Assembly: GCA_019308685.1 (NCBI GenBank)
Contig: JAFDHQ010000004.1
Location: 1-43,433, forward strand
Length of the DNA stretch: 43,433 bases
Direction: 5' to 3'
From: Deltaproteobacteria bacterium
GTDB lineage: Bacteria > Desulfobacterota > Desulfobacteria > Desulfobacterales > UBA11574
Shown here: positions 9,425 to 19,762 of the stretch, piece after piece
Layout of the letters: the number at the start of each line of letters is the position of its first letter
How positions within the stretch are numbered: position 1 is the first letter of the stretch
Translations under genes and position numbers: made by a program
Notes under the pieces: model-generated
Database searches by the model: none
Told to the model about the DNA's origin: nothing
Seen by the model: only the letters and a program-made list of their open reading frames with translations

Positions 9425-11443
9425 CTATTTTTTCAAAAGCTCCATTGCTTTTTGAACAATGTTTTCAGGTGTAAAGCCAAACTGTTTCATTACGGTTCCA
9501 CCCGGTGCGGAAGCACCAAATTTACTCATTCCGATGACTGCGTCCCTGTTTCCGACATAGTGTTCCCATCCCATGGGAGAACCGGCTTCTATGGCAAGAC
9601 GCACGGTGACATCCGGTAAAAGCACACGGTCTTTATACTCCTGAGGAATTCGTTCGAAAAGTTCCCAACTTGGCATGCTTACCACCCGGGCGGCAATATT
9701 GTCCAAAGCAAGACGCTTTTGGGCTTCAAGGGCAATATGCACTTCCGAACCTGTGCCAATCAGGATAATATCGGGCTTGCCCTCGCAATCCGCCAGGATA
9801 TACGCCCCGTTTTCCAGCCCGTTTTCTTTAGTGCCCCGGTTTAATACCGGAAGTTTCTGGCGACTTAGAATCAGAGCAACCGGACCTCTTGTGTTTTTTA
9901 CGGCATGACGCCATGCCTGGACGGTTTCAGAAGCATCCGCAGGGCGTATAACCGTAAGGCCCGGAATTGCCCGCAGGCTGGCGAGTTGTTCAACGGGCTG
10001 GTGGGTCGGGCCGTCTTCGCCGACCGCGATACTGTCATGAGTAAAGACATATATCATCGGCAGGTTCATAAGGCTGGCTGCGCGAATTGCCGGCCTCATA
10101 TAGTCGGCAAAAACAAGGAATGTTCCACCATACGGCCGCAGGCCATTGTGCAGGAACATACCGGACATTATTCCTGCCATGGCATGTTCCCGGACACCGA
10201 AACGAATATTGCGTCCCTCGTATGCATGGTTTTGAAATTCACGGGAAGTGTCCATATATGTTTTGTTGGAAGGAGCCAGATCCGCAGAACCGCCGATAAG
10301 TGTGGGGATTTTATCTGCAATGACATTCAGAACCTTACCTGATGCTGCACGGGTTGCAATGGGACCGTCGGCAACGGAAAATTCGGGCATTTTTTCATCC
10401 CATCCGGGTGTTAAAAAACCACTCATGGCATCGACCCATTGTTTTGCCAGATCCGGATGTTCTTTGCTGTACGCCAGATAGTTTTCCTGCCACCCGGCTT
10501 CGGCTTCTTTTCCTGCTTCGATGCATTTTCTGAATCTATTTAACGCCTGCTCAGGTATGAAAAAAGACGGTTCTTCAGGAATACCCAGGACTTTTTTCGT
10601 CAGGCGGACTTCTTCTTCGCCAAGCGGTGCGCCGTGGGCGTCGGCGGTATCCTGTTTATTGGGACTTCCGAAAGCGATATGGGTTCGCAGAACAATGAGT
10701 GACGGGCGTTCGGTCTCGGCTTTGGCTTTCCGGAGGGCATTGAAAATGGCATCAATATCATTCCCGTCATCAACTTTCAGAATATGCCAGTTATAGGCCT
10801 TAAAACGCAAGGCAACGTCTTCGGTAAAGGTTATTTCGGTACTCCCTTCAATTGAAATTTTATTGTCATCGTAAATGCAAATGAGTCTGCCAAGGCCCAG
10901 ATGCCCGGCAAGGGAAGCGGCTTCCGAAGATATCCCTTCCATCATGTCTCCGTCTCCGCACATCATATATGTGAAATGGTCAACAATATCATATCCTTTT
11001 CGGTTAAATCGGGCCGCAAGGTGCCGTTCTGCCATCGCCATACCCACGGCATTGGCAAAGCCCTGACCCAGAGGACCGGTTGTGGTTTCCACTCCGGGAG
11101 TATGGCCGAATTCAGGATGTCCCGGCGTCTTACTGCCCCACTGTCGAAAATTTTTTATTTCATCAAGGGTTACGTCATAACCCGTAAGATGAAGCAGGCT
11201 GTAAAGGAGCATTGATGCATGTCCGGCTGAAAGCACAAATCGATCCCTGTCCAGCCATCCGGGATTTTTGGGATTATGTTTCATCACCCGAGTCCATAGA
11301 ACATAGCCTGCAGGAGCAAGACCCATTGGCGCACCGGGATGTCCGGAGTTAGCCTTTTGAACCGCATCCATGGAAAGAGTGCGTATGGTATTGATACAAA
11401 TCTCATCGATTTTCGCCCGGCTTTCTGACAAGCCCTGATTCAT
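9425..11443 (-). CDS. tkt: Transketolase
   Basis: A 672-residue thiamine-diphosphate enzyme of the pentose phosphate pathway that transfers two-carbon ketol units between sugar phosphates. The N-terminal signature [12 protein letters not shown], the TPP-binding CGDGDMMEG region (about residues 160-190), the central [18 protein letters not shown] and the C-terminal domain are all present and full length. The start ATG has a strong GGAG ribosome site in an A-rich context. The gene begins inside the tail of a truncated radical SAM ORF (11403-11729), so its leader appears to have been rebuilt by a deletion. Confidence 0.98.
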   Translation of the reverse strand: MNQGLSESRAKIDEICINTIRTLSMDAVQKANSGHPGAPMGLAPAGYVLWTRVMKHNPKNPGWLDRDRFVLSAGHASMLLYSLLHLTGYDVTLDEIKNFRQWGSKTPGHPEFGHTPGVETTTGPLGQGFANAVGMAMAERHLAARFNRKGYDIVDHFTYMMCGDGDMMEGISSEAASLAGHLGLGRLICIYDDNKISIEGSTEITFTEDVALRFKAYNWHILKVDDGNDIDAIFNALRKAKAETERPSLIVLRTHIAFGSPNKQDTADAHGAPLGEEEVRLTKKVLGIPEEPSFFIPEQALNRFRKCIEAGKEAEAGWQENYLAYSKEHPDLAKQWVDAMSGFLTPGWDEKMPEFSVADGPIATRAASGKVLNVIADKIPTLIGGSADLAPSNKTYMDTSREFQNHAYEGRNIRFGVREHAMAGIMSGMFLHNGLRPYGGTFLVFADYMRPAIRAASLMNLPMIYVFTHDSIAVGEDGPTHQPVEQLASLRAIPGLTVIRPADASETVQAWRHAVKNTRGPVALILSRQKLPVLNRGTKENGLENGAYILADCEGKPDIILIGTGSEVHIALEAQKRLALDNIAARVVSMPSWELFERIPQEYKDRVLLPDVTVRLAIEAGSPMGWEHYVGNRDAVIGMSKFGASAPGGTVMKQFGFTPENIVQKAMELLKK

Positions 11444-11729
11444 AATTGGTTTCTCCTTTTTTTAAATTTTCCAAAAGAATGTTCAGCAACCTTTTCTGAG
11501 GGACAATTAACGCATCTCCATCGCAAAGAAACACCCGGCGCTGGCGTTTGCAGAAGGTTGCCGCAAAAGCGATATCCTCCATGATCATGGAATCCCCTTT
11601 TATACGAAACCGCTCCGCCTTGTATGCCCCACAGAATGTGCACTTGTTCCTGGAACACCCGACGGTGATCAGCAGCAAAATGCTGTTGGCTTCACTGGGC
11701 GGCCGAATGATATTTCCCTCATAGTGCAA
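11403..11729 (-). pseudogene. 5' fragment of a radical SAM protein gene
   Basis: The first about 88 codons encode the start of a radical SAM enzyme: IIRPPSEANSILLLITVGC, the Fe-S cysteines in CSRNKCTFC, then RQRRVFLCDGDALI and PQKRLLNILLEN. After that, similarity ends and the frame runs into the transketolase ribosome site and start region, stopping inside tkt. The rest of the SAM barrel is missing. A TTG start preceded by AGGAG at 8-nt spacing is retained, so a short peptide could still be made. Read as a 3' truncation whose junction lies at about 11450-11485. Confidence 0.75.
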
Positions 11730-11963
11730 TACAGATTCTCCTAAACCCCAATAAATAGTATTGAAGTTTTACCCTAAATCGAAGCTTTTATGCAACCATT
11801 TTTCCTGATGAAAAATCTTTTTTCACAAAATGAATAACAATACAAATGAATGGGTTTTCACAAAGTCCAAAATATAATGAGCAATTTATTTTGTTTAATG
11901 GGTTACATTTATTCATTAAATTTGATACGGATAAGACATTAAAGAAATTAAGGACTTTTGTGT

Positions 11964-12944
11964 ATGATACTTAATCTGGTCTATTTTGTTATCGGTCTGT
12001 TGATGCTCTATTATGGTGCCAACTGGCTTGTAAAAGGATCTTCGAGCCTGGCTCGCAATCTCGGTTTGACACCGCTTGTTATCGGTTTAACCGTAGTTGC
12101 ATTCGGGACTTCGGCACCCGAACTGTTTATCAGTGTGGTATCTTCGATTAAAGATAAAAGCATGATCGCCGTAGGAAATGTTGTGGGAAGCAACATCTGC
12201 AACATTGCTCTTGTTCTGGGTTTGGCCGCATGTATACATCCGATAACGAGCAATCGGTCGGTGTACCGCCGGGATATTCCGATTATGCTCGGCATATCCA
12301 TATGTCTTTTGCTGATTTCTTTTGACTCGAAAATCGGAAGGCTCGAAGGTGCGTCGCTTTTCGGCGGAATTATCTTATATACATGGTTCAATTATTATAT
12401 TGCCGTTAAAGAATCCCGACGGGACGTAAAAAGCGAAAGTGTTGCTTTCGCACATGCCGTGGAAAAAATCGAATATGTAACTTCAAAAACCCGTCAGGTT
12501 GTATGTATCACGGCGGGAATCATCGGTGTGATCATCGGTGCGGAAGTTCTTATTGATTCCGCGGTTGCAATCATGAAAATATTCAATGTCAGTGAAAAGT
12601 TCATCGGCCTGACCATTGTTGCACTGGGGACTTCGCTTCCGGAGCTCGCCACTTCCGTTGTTGCCGCACTGAGAAAAGAGATGGATATCAGCATCGGCAA
12701 CCTGGTGGGAAGTAATGTTTTCAACATACTGAGCGTGCTCGGAGCGGCCTCTTTAATCAGACCGATTCCTATTCCAGGCGGCTTCATTCCTAGCGGTCTG
12801 CTCGTTGATTACCTGGTGATGATATTCGTCGGTTTTCTGCCGTGGCTGATGATGAAAAAGAATTACACGATAACACGCAAACATGGTGTGATTCTCCTGG
12901 TCTGCTATGCAGGATATGTCGCTTATCTGATACTCAAAGCATAG
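11964..12944 (+). CDS. Calcium/sodium antiporter (CaCA family, YrbG-like)
   Basis: A 326-residue inner-membrane exchanger with about ten hydrophobic segments. The two family alpha-repeats are clear and homologous: VVAFGTSAPELFISVV with VGNVVGSNICN in the first half, and IVALGTSLPELATSVV with IGNLVGSNVFN in the second. The acidic Glu in each PEL motif binds the cations. The ATG at 11964 is preferred over the upstream TTG at 11958 because AAGGA lies at a proper distance from the ATG only. The 234 bp before it, back to the radical SAM remnant, are AT-rich with no clear feature. A terminator follows at 12992. Confidence 0.95.
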   Translation: MILNLVYFVIGLLMLYYGANWLVKGSSSLARNLGLTPLVIGLTVVAFGTSAPELFISVVSSIKDKSMIAVGNVVGSNICNIALVLGLAACIHPITSNRSVYRRDIPIMLGISICLLLISFDSKIGRLEGASLFGGIILYTWFNYYIAVKESRRDVKSESVAFAHAVEKIEYVTSKTRQVVCITAGIIGVIIGAEVLIDSAVAIMKIFNVSEKFIGLTIVALGTSLPELATSVVAALRKEMDISIGNLVGSNVFNILSVLGAASLIRPIPIPGGFIPSGLLVDYLVMIFVGFLPWLMMKKNYTITRKHGVILLVCYAGYVAYLILKA

Positions 12945-12991
12945 GTATCTGATGGTTACATGGTTTGGGACCTTAAAATATAGCCCTTTTT

Positions 12992-13020
12992 ACCCGAACG
13001 CCGCCAGTTTGGGTTTTATT
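12992..13020 (+). terminator. Rho-independent terminator after the antiporter
   Basis: ACCCGAAC and GTTTGGGT form an 8-bp stem (one G-T pair) around a 7-nt loop, followed by TTTTATT. It sits 47 bp after the antiporter stop and touches the stop codon of the convergent cupin gene, so it may serve both directions (AAAAAGGG flanks the other side). Confidence 0.75.
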
Positions 13021-13285
13021 TAAAATTATAGTGCTTTTTTACCGGCGCCTTAATATCCCAGATACAGGATAACCCTTTTGGGAATGTAACAAAATCCCCC
13101 TTTCCGAATTCCACCGTGTCGCCGTCTTTTGTTTCAACAATAACTTTGCCTTCCAATAAATAGCATTCCTCAGTACTGTCATAATGCCAGTCGAATCGAG
13201 AAATTTCTTTTTCCCATATGGGCCAGGATAAAACACCCCCTGTTTCTATATCCTTATTTGTTGGTTTTTTAATCTCGATTTTCAT
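13016..13285 (-). CDS. Small cupin-domain protein
   Basis: An 89-residue single cupin barrel resembling the EutQ / ureidoglycine-type cupins. Visible segments are the metal-site region FDWHYDSTEECYLLEGKV and the second motif FGKGDFVTFPKG. The first motif retains one His and Glu residues but is not a full two-His site, so metal binding is uncertain. The function of such stand-alone cupins is generally unknown. A strong AAAGGAG ribosome site precedes the ATG. It is isolated between two plus-strand genes. The 274 bp upstream are AT-rich and I see no firm promoter. Confidence 0.82.
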   Translation of the reverse strand: MKIEIKKPTNKDIETGGVLSWPIWEKEISRFDWHYDSTEECYLLEGKVIVETKDGDTVEFGKGDFVTFPKGLSCIWDIKAPVKKHYNFK

Positions 13286-13559
13286 ATTCTGCTCCTTTCA
13301 ATCGATCAGCATATCAAGTGAAACCCTAATTGATCGTAAACAAAATGGGAAACATAATATTTTGATTTATTAGCATAAGTAATAGCCGAAGGCAAGTCGT
13401 AGATCCCTTTAATTTTTAAACCTTTAATTGGTTTTGTCAAACATATTTCAGTTGATAAAAACATATAATATGATATTTAATCATAATCGTCCGGTAATGA
13501 AAAAAGTATCAGAACTTATAGTTCTTGATGCAAATCATCGAGAATAAAGGTGGATAACA

Positions 13560-14399
13560 ATGATCATCGATTTTCATACGCATATTTTCCCCAAAGCCAT
13601 ACGTGAGAACAGACAAAAATATTTTCCCAATGAATCTGCATTCAAGCTGTTATACCGTTCACCCGGATCAAAACTTGTGGGTGCAAAAGAAATCGTCGAC
13701 TCAATGGATGACCAGGGTGTCGATAAATCGGTTGTGTTTGGTTTTCCATGGAAAACAAAGGAACCCTTTAAAGTACAAAACGACTACATCATGGAAGTCG
13801 TGGCCAGATACCCCGATCGACTGATCGGTTTGTGCTGTTTTGATCCGTCTCATAGGGAAGCTGTTCCGGAAACAGAGCGTTGTATTAAAGGAGGGCTTTC
13901 GGGAATTGGAGAAATCGCTTTTTATGAATCCGGAATTGATGACGGCGCACTGGATAATTTGTCCCCTCTCATGGAAATCTGTCGGGACAGAGACCTGCCT
14001 TTTTTGATCCATACCAATGAACCGGTAGGACACATCTATCCGGGCAAAACGCCGAACACCCTGAAACAGATCTACGATCTTATCAAGAGATTTCCGGAAA
14101 ATAAAATCGTTCTGGCTCACTGGGGCGGCGGGATTTTCTTTTTTAATCTTCTAAAAAAGGATGTAAAAGAACGCCTTGAAAATGTATATTTTGATACGGC
14201 CGCATCACCGTTTCTTTACGATCCCCGGATATACCGGTATGCAAAAGAGATTGCCGGCCTGGACAAGATTCTTTTTGGCAGTGACTTTCCGCTGTTAAAG
14301 CCTGCAAGATATTTCAAGGAACTCGAAAAAACCGGGCTGTCACAAGATGAGATTGAATCTATTTGTGGCCGGAACGCTGCAAGACTGCTTAAGCTCTAA
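13560..14399 (+). CDS. Amidohydrolase-family metal-dependent hydrolase
   Basis: A 279-residue TIM-barrel hydrolase of the amidohydrolase-2 (PF04909-like) group. Metal-site motifs are present in order: DFHTHIFP at the N-terminus, FLIHTNEP, VLAHWGGG and the late FGSDFPLL with the catalytic Asp. Substrate is not predictable; relatives include decarboxylases and lactone or amide hydrolases. The ribosome site AAGGTGG is clear. It is followed after 38 bp by a truncated cupin gene with its own GGAG site, so the two probably formed an operon. Confidence 0.9.
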   Translation: MIIDFHTHIFPKAIRENRQKYFPNESAFKLLYRSPGSKLVGAKEIVDSMDDQGVDKSVVFGFPWKTKEPFKVQNDYIMEVVARYPDRLIGLCCFDPSHREAVPETERCIKGGLSGIGEIAFYESGIDDGALDNLSPLMEICRDRDLPFLIHTNEPVGHIYPGKTPNTLKQIYDLIKRFPENKIVLAHWGGGIFFFNLLKKDVKERLENVYFDTAASPFLYDPRIYRYAKEIAGLDKILFGSDFPLLKPARYFKELEKTGLSQDEIESICGRNAARLLKL

Positions 14400-14437
14400 C
14401 TCCTATTCCAAAAATCATGGCAGATTGGAGAATTACA

Positions 14438-14587
14438 ATGTTTTATAAGCGTGATACCAAGGGATATAGAGAGGTTCTGCCGGGTATAAAATTAAAAACA
14501 TTGGTTTATGGACAAAAAGGGGCTTTTGCAAAGGTCTCTCTGGATGGAAACTATTTAAGACGTATCAACGTCCCGCATTCATCCTGA
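14438..14587 (+). pseudogene. 5' fragment of a cupin-domain protein gene
   Basis: A 49-codon ORF begins MFYKRDTKGYREVLPGIK and continues LKTLVYG, which matches from memory the conserved start of a small cupin family. The His-rich cupin barrel that should follow is absent: after about residue 25 the frame enters unrelated sequence and stops at TGA 14585-14587, overlapping the convergent end of the MBL gene by 37 bp. A good ribosome site (GGAG, 9 nt before the ATG) remains. The likely history is loss of the 3' part by a deletion at about 14510-14520. Confidence 0.65.
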
Positions 14588-15369
14588 GTTGCAACATCAA
14601 GTCGTGCATTGCAATGGCTCATAGCCCGGCCCACTTCACTTAGGGCTTTTTGGGGAGTATTGTTTGTTTCGCTCAGGTGAGCCAGAATTACATATTTTAA
14701 TCGGTCATGTTGCACTTCCTGCAAAAGGTTCTTCGATGCCTCGTTGGACAGATGTCCGGTTCTGCTCTTGATGCGTTGTTTTATCGGCCATGGATAGGGA
14801 CCGTTTATCAGCATGTCCTCATCATGATTGGCTTCAAGAATCAACAAAGAACACCCTTTGAGATGCTCTTTAACCATGGATGTGGCAATGCCGAGATCTG
14901 TGGCGATCCCGATTTTTGTTCCGTTCTGATTGACGGTAAAGCCGGACGGATCCTCTGCATCATGGGATATGGAAAAAGGATGTATGGAAAGGTCATCGAT
15001 CATAAAGGGTGAGCCGCATTTAAAGTTATTGATTACACGGACATTTCCAAGCTGTGAAAGGGCTGTTTTTTCTGTTTTAGAACTCATAAAAACCGGCAGG
15101 TTAAAACGGCGAGAAAGAACACCCACCCCCTGGATATGGTCGGTATGCTCATGGGATACAAGGATGGCGTCAAGATCTTTAGGATGAAGCCCTTTTGAGT
15201 GAAGGCGGCGTTCAATTTCGATTCCTGAAAGGCCGGCATCAATAAGTATTGAGGTGGAGCCGCCGGACACATAAACGGCATTCCCCCTGCTTCCGCTTGC
15301 CAATACGCATATTTCGAGGTTATAATCGAGTCCGGCTTGCAACTGCTCTGAAAACCAGGATTTCTTCAT
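14551..15369 (-). CDS. MBL-fold metallohydrolase, YycJ/WalJ-like
   Basis: A 272-residue metallo-beta-lactamase-fold hydrolase. The signature ICVLASGSRGNAVYV, the metal motif SHEHTDH, then HDAEDPSGFTV, TDLG, LEANHD and the RTGHLSNEAS segment identify the YycJ/WalJ group, thought to be nucleases or phosphodiesterases. The chosen ATG at 15369 lies 1 bp beyond the dut stop; an ATG at 15417 would add 16 residues that overlap dut and are not family-like. Neither has a strong ribosome site, which suggests translational coupling. It is the last gene of the long rimP-to-MBL block. Confidence 0.88.
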   Translation of the reverse strand: MKKSWFSEQLQAGLDYNLEICVLASGSRGNAVYVSGGSTSILIDAGLSGIEIERRLHSKGLHPKDLDAILVSHEHTDHIQGVGVLSRRFNLPVFMSSKTEKTALSQLGNVRVINNFKCGSPFMIDDLSIHPFSISHDAEDPSGFTVNQNGTKIGIATDLGIATSMVKEHLKGCSLLILEANHDEDMLINGPYPWPIKQRIKSRTGHLSNEASKNLLQEVQHDRLKYVILAHLSETNNTPQKALSEVGRAMSHCNARLDVATQDECGTLIRLK

Positions 15370-15370
15370 C

Positions 15371-15829
15371 TTAACGCCCCGTATGCCCGAATCCGCCACT
15401 ATTGCGATCGGTTTCATCGAGTTGTTCTACAACCTTTAACTCGGCCTGATAAACCTTTTTAACGACCATCTGGGCAATCCTGTCCCCACGATGAAATGTA
15501 TAATTCTTTTCTCCAAGGTTTATCACCGCAATCTTTATTTCTCCGCGATAATCGGCATCAATGGTACCGGGAGAATTAATAATCCCAATACCGTGATTTA
15601 CTGCCAACCCGCTCCTTGGACGAATCTGGATTTCAAATCCTGTGGGGATAGCAACCGCAAAACCGGTGGGTATCAAGGTAACAGCACCCTTTTCCAGTAC
15701 AATGTCTGTTTCTATGGCCGCACATATGTCCATACCGGAGGAATTGGGTGTCATGTAGCGAGGCAGGGGTATATCTGAGTCCGATTCCGGTCTTAAACAA
15801 AGAATTTTGATGGAAGGAGAAGTATTCAT
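15371..15829 (-). CDS. dut: dUTP diphosphatase
   Basis: A 152-residue trimeric-type dUTPase that converts dUTP to dUMP + PPi, keeping uracil out of DNA and feeding dTMP synthesis. All five family motifs are present in order: SSGMDICAA, RPRSGLA, GTIDADYRGEI (with catalytic Asp), RGDRIAQMV and the C-terminal SGGFGHTG arm. It starts 3 bp after the stop of the M16 peptidase gene, indicating co-transcription and probably coupled translation. Confidence 0.97.
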   Translation of the reverse strand: MNTSPSIKILCLRPESDSDIPLPRYMTPNSSGMDICAAIETDIVLEKGAVTLIPTGFAVAIPTGFEIQIRPRSGLAVNHGIGIINSPGTIDADYRGEIKIAVINLGEKNYTFHRGDRIAQMVVKKVYQAELKVVEQLDETDRNSGGFGHTGR

Positions 15830-15832
15830 AAA

Positions 15833-17098
15833 TCAGAAGGTTAAAATATCGTCAAACTCATCCTTTTGAGTAACCGGTCCTAATAGGGTCAGCGCAAACT
15901 GTCTTTTTTGAAAAAGGCTTTCAGCCAGATCAAGGATGTCTTCTCGGGTAACCGATTCGATATTATTTGCAATCTCTTCCAAAGGAATATAACGTCCAAA
16001 ATGAGTTTCGTTCTGTGCCAGCCGAACCATCTGGTTGTCGTTGCTTTCTGATGCAAGCATGAGACTCCCCTTTGTGTGTTCCTTGGCATCATGCAGTTCG
16101 TTTGGATCAACACGCGTTTGTTTGAGTCTGGAAATCTCTTTCAGAATCAGTTCGGTTGATTTTCGGGCGTTTTTAGGATTGACGGCTGCAGAGGCCCCGA
16201 ATATCCCGGTATCCACATAAGATGAGATAAAGGAATAAACCGAGTAAGCCAGGCCTCTTTTTTCGCGTATTTCCTGAAACAGTCTTGAACTCATGTTCCC
16301 GCCGAAGATAGTGTTCATTAGGGAATACGCATACCGTCGTGGATCGGTTATTGAAACACCTTTCGTCCCCAAACAGATATGAACCTGTTCCAAGTTTCTC
16401 TGGTGCAGGTTAACCTTGCAGCGACCTTGAGGGGTAAACCGTTCGGGGAAGCTGTTCCCCGGACGAATAGATTCAAAGACCGGCCCGATAAGATCAACCA
16501 AGCGGTTATGCTCCAGGTTGCCTGCAGCCGAAATCACAATACGCCCGGGTTGATATAACTTGTGAAAAAACCTTTTAATGGTATGGGAATTAAAATCTGC
16601 AACGTTTTCACGAGTGCCGAGAACGGATCGTCCCAGAGAATTATCCCCCCAGAAATTTCTTCCCGAAAGCACATGAATGTATTCATCCGGACTGTCTTCC
16701 ACCATGCCGATTTCCTGAAAAATAACCGCCCGTTCATTTTCTATCTCTTTTTCATCAAACACGGAGTTTAAAAATATATCAGAAAGAATATCGACCATGG
16801 TTTCCAGATGGGTGTCCAAGACTTTTGCATGGTAACACGTATTTTCAGCACTTGTAAAAGCGTTTGTCTGGCCTCCGATTGAATCAAATTCCTTGGCAAT
16901 CTGAAAAGCGGTCCGTTTTTCCGTGCCCTTAAAAATCATATGTTCAATAAAATGGGAAAGCCCGTTTTCGGATGACGATTCATCCCGGGCTCCGACATTT
17001 ACCCATACCCCCATGGATACGGAATGAATATGGGGCATTTTCTTACTGACAATCCTGATGCCGTTATTGAGAGTAGTTTTATTTACGTCGTGCTCCAT
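15833..17098 (-). CDS. M16-family zinc peptidase (YmxG/processing-peptidase-like)
   Basis: A 421-residue M16 metallopeptidase. The inverted zinc motif HxxEH is present as HFIEHMIFKGT (about residues 46-56), and the third ligand lies in ENERAVIFQEI. The first half is catalytic; the second half has the RGLAYSVYSF region typical of the family. Length matches the short bacterial peptidases that commonly follow pnp. It starts 10 bp after the pnp stop. No signal peptide is visible, so it is probably cytoplasmic; substrates are unknown. Confidence 0.94.
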   Translation of the reverse strand: MEHDVNKTTLNNGIRIVSKKMPHIHSVSMGVWVNVGARDESSSENGLSHFIEHMIFKGTEKRTAFQIAKEFDSIGGQTNAFTSAENTCYHAKVLDTHLETMVDILSDIFLNSVFDEKEIENERAVIFQEIGMVEDSPDEYIHVLSGRNFWGDNSLGRSVLGTRENVADFNSHTIKRFFHKLYQPGRIVISAAGNLEHNRLVDLIGPVFESIRPGNSFPERFTPQGRCKVNLHQRNLEQVHICLGTKGVSITDPRRYAYSLMNTIFGGNMSSRLFQEIREKRGLAYSVYSFISSYVDTGIFGASAAVNPKNARKSTELILKEISRLKQTRVDPNELHDAKEHTKGSLMLASESNDNQMVRLAQNETHFGRYIPLEEIANNIESVTREDILDLAESLFQKRQFALTLLGPVTQKDEFDDILTF

Positions 17099-17108
17099 TT
17101 TTCTCGGC

Positions 17109-19193
17109 CTATTTTTCTTCTTCCAGGGTAGCTTTGTGGCTCAGACGGATTTTTCCGTCTCTGCTGATCTCAAGAACTTTGACTTTGATACGATCCCCTT
17201 CCTTTACAATATCAGAAACTTTGTTTACCCGGCGATTGGCAAGTTGTGAGATATGCACAAGACCGTCTGTTCCGGGCATTAACTGGACAAACGCACCAAA
17301 ATCCATGATCTTTACAACCGTCCCTTCATAAATTTCTCCCACTTCGGGTTCCATTACAATTTCATCGATCATTTTTACGGCGGCATTTGCTTCTTCCTGA
17401 GAAAAAGCGGCGATTTTGACCACGCCCTGGTCATCTATTTCAAGTTTTGTATCGGTTTCATTTTGAATTGCCCTGATGATTTTTCCTCCGGGACCGATGA
17501 CTTCACGGATCTTGTCAGGATTAATATTCAGGGTAACGATTATCGGCGCATAAGGGGAAATCCGATCACGAGGCACCTTAAGAGCTTCTAACATTTTGTC
17601 AAGAATATGAAGCCGACCCACGCGTGCCTGTTCAAGGGCTTTACCCATAATCTCCTTGGAGAGTTCATGAATTTTTATATCCATCTGGAGTGCGGTTATA
17701 CCGTCTTTTGTGCCGGAAACCTTAAAATCCATATCACCGGTATGATCTTCGTCCCCAAGAATATCCGATAGGATAACCACGTCATCTCCTTCTTTTACAA
17801 GCCCCATGGCAATACCGGAAACCGGAGCTTTGATTGGAACACCACCGTCCATTAGCGCCAGGGTGCCCGAACATACGGTTCCCATGGATGAAGATCCGTT
17901 GGACTCTAAAACCTCTGAAACAAGACGGATCGTATAGTCAAATTCTTCCTTATCCGGCAGGGTTTTTTCTAAGGCTCTGGTGGACAGCCCGCCGTGACCG
18001 ATATCTCTGCGGCTCGGCCCGCCGATGCGTCTGACTTCTCCTACCGAATACGGTGGAAAATTGTAATGGACCATAAAGGGCCTCTGTTCTTCACCGGTTA
18101 GCGTCTCAACACGCTGTTCATCCCGACCCGACCCGAGGGTCAGCACACATATCACCTGGGTTTCTCCCCGTGTAAAAATAGCACTGCCGTGGGGTCTGGG
18201 CAATATGCCGACCTCACATGTAATCGGCCTTATTTCATCAAATTTTCTTTTATCAATCCGACGTCTCTCTTTAAGAACAATATCCCTGCTGATTTTTTTG
18301 AGTAAATTATTTAATATCGTTTTTACTTCGTCTCTGCGATCCACATAATCTTCCCCGAGCTGTTCAATAATATCTGATTTTATAGCCCTGAGCGCAGCGC
18401 TTCGTTTGGTTTTTTCAGGTATCATTAGGGCCTCGTTAATCCTCGGGGATGCCTGGGGTTCAACTTTTTGCACCAGCTCCTTATCCATTTCGGGCGGTAT
18501 AAAGGGCCGTTTGGGTACTCCGTTAATTTCCTTGAGTTTCACTTGCATATCTAAAAGCGGCTGCATGGCGTTATGGCCGAAAAAAATTGCTTCAAGCATA
18601 TCAAATTCACTAACCATATTTCCACAGCCTTCTACCATTACAACACCGGTTTTTGAACCGGCAACAATAATGTTGATGTCCAAATTTTCGTATTCGTCTA
18701 CAGTAGGATTGATTTTTAATTGACCGTTTATCCGGCCGACACGTACGCATGCAATCGGCCCCGCAAATGGAATGTCTGATATTTCAAGAGCAGCAGATGC
18801 CCCTATCATTGCCAGAATGTCAGGATCGTTTTCCTGGTCCATGGAGAGTACGGTTGCAATAACTTGAGTTTCACATCGGTATTCTTTGGGAAAAAGCGGC
18901 CGGATGGGTCGGTCTATAAGGCGAGCGGTCAGGGTCTCCTTTTCGCTGGGCCTTCCGATTTCGCGTCTGAAATAATTCCCGGGTATTCGCCCCGCTGCAT
19001 ACCCCTTTTCCTGATATTCAACGGTAAGCGGCAAAAAATCTGAGGGGCGTTCTTCTTGAGAAGATACTACGGCAACGAGTACAATAGTATCTCCGTACTG
19101 AACCACAACCGAACCGGATGCCTGTTTGGCGATTTTGCCGGTTTCGATACTTAGTGTTTTTCCACCGATTTCAGTTTTGAGTAAAGTTTCCAT
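17109..19193 (-). CDS. pnp: Polynucleotide phosphorylase
   Basis: A 694-residue 3'-5' exoribonuclease that uses phosphate to release nucleoside diphosphates. It has two RNase PH domains (about 1-210 and 305-540, with [20 protein letters not shown] in the second), a helical linker, a KH domain with [15 protein letters not shown] (about 555-610) and an S1 domain (about 620-690). Start ATG with AGGAG. The 244-bp leader between rpsO and pnp holds a GCCTGT/ACAGGC inverted repeat with a long loop but no convincing terminator, so readthrough from rpsO is likely. Confidence 0.98.
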   Translation of the reverse strand: METLLKTEIGGKTLSIETGKIAKQASGSVVVQYGDTIVLVAVVSSQEERPSDFLPLTVEYQEKGYAAGRIPGNYFRREIGRPSEKETLTARLIDRPIRPLFPKEYRCETQVIATVLSMDQENDPDILAMIGASAALEISDIPFAGPIACVRVGRINGQLKINPTVDEYENLDINIIVAGSKTGVVMVEGCGNMVSEFDMLEAIFFGHNAMQPLLDMQVKLKEINGVPKRPFIPPEMDKELVQKVEPQASPRINEALMIPEKTKRSAALRAIKSDIIEQLGEDYVDRRDEVKTILNNLLKKISRDIVLKERRRIDKRKFDEIRPITCEVGILPRPHGSAIFTRGETQVICVLTLGSGRDEQRVETLTGEEQRPFMVHYNFPPYSVGEVRRIGGPSRRDIGHGGLSTRALEKTLPDKEEFDYTIRLVSEVLESNGSSSMGTVCSGTLALMDGGVPIKAPVSGIAMGLVKEGDDVVILSDILGDEDHTGDMDFKVSGTKDGITALQMDIKIHELSKEIMGKALEQARVGRLHILDKMLEALKVPRDRISPYAPIIVTLNINPDKIREVIGPGGKIIRAIQNETDTKLEIDDQGVVKIAAFSQEEANAAVKMIDEIVMEPEVGEIYEGTVVKIMDFGAFVQLMPGTDGLVHISQLANRRVNKVSDIVKEGDRIKVKVLEISRDGKIRLSHKATLEEEK

Positions 19194-19437
19194 ATTTGTC
19201 TCCTAAAAGCAAAGCAGCTTCAAACCTGTAATGGCTTGCCAAATTCCATAATTCCTAATGGGCGGATCATTAAATAGCAAAAGGTCACGTTCAATTGCTA
19301 ATGGCAGGATTAAAAATTAAGCCCTAATGCAGGTACAGTTCTATGAGCCTGTCTTGTGCTTATACGAATAATACAGGCATGTAATAAATTAGGCTATATT
19401 TTATCTCCTGGGCAAGAGGTCACAAAAAATGTGTGTG

Positions 19438-19707
19438 CTATCTTCTCAATCCCAGGGTTTCTATGATTGCCCTGTATCGTTTTACATCTTTATTTTTTAC
19501 GTAGTTCAAGAGCCTGCGCCGTCTTCCCACTAAAATCAATAACCCCCTTCTGGAGTGATGATCCTTTTTATGAACCTTTAAGTGGTCTGTAAGATAAGAA
19601 ATACGGTGTGTCAGAAGTCCGACCTGTACCTCCGGAGAACCGGTATCGTTTTCATGCAGCTTAAACCGCTCGATCAGCTCCTTTTTGTCTTTTGTTGTTA
19701 AAACCAA
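19438..19707 (-). CDS. rpsO: 30S ribosomal protein S15 (TTG start)
   Basis: An 89-residue S15, which binds the central domain of 16S rRNA early in 30S assembly. The sequence is canonical: [47 protein letters not shown] and a basic C-terminus. The start codon is TTG, as no ATG fits the conserved N-terminus, and a full AGGAGG ribosome site lies 9 nt upstream. The rpsO-pnp pairing is ancestral. The 198 bp upstream to truB are largely a repeat element (19763-19907). Confidence 0.97.
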   Translation of the reverse strand: MVLTTKDKKELIERFKLHENDTGSPEVQVGLLTHRISYLTDHLKVHKKDHHSRRGLLILVGRRRRLLNYVKNKDVKRYRAIIETLGLRR

Positions 19708-19762
19708 TGTTTTTCGCCTCCTCTTGTTAAAATATTAATTACTTACTTAATTGTGAAGGTCT

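Noticed and set aside
15370-15417. Longer start for the MBL-fold protein
   Set aside because: The 16 extra residues overlap the conserved end of dut and do not match the family N-terminus.
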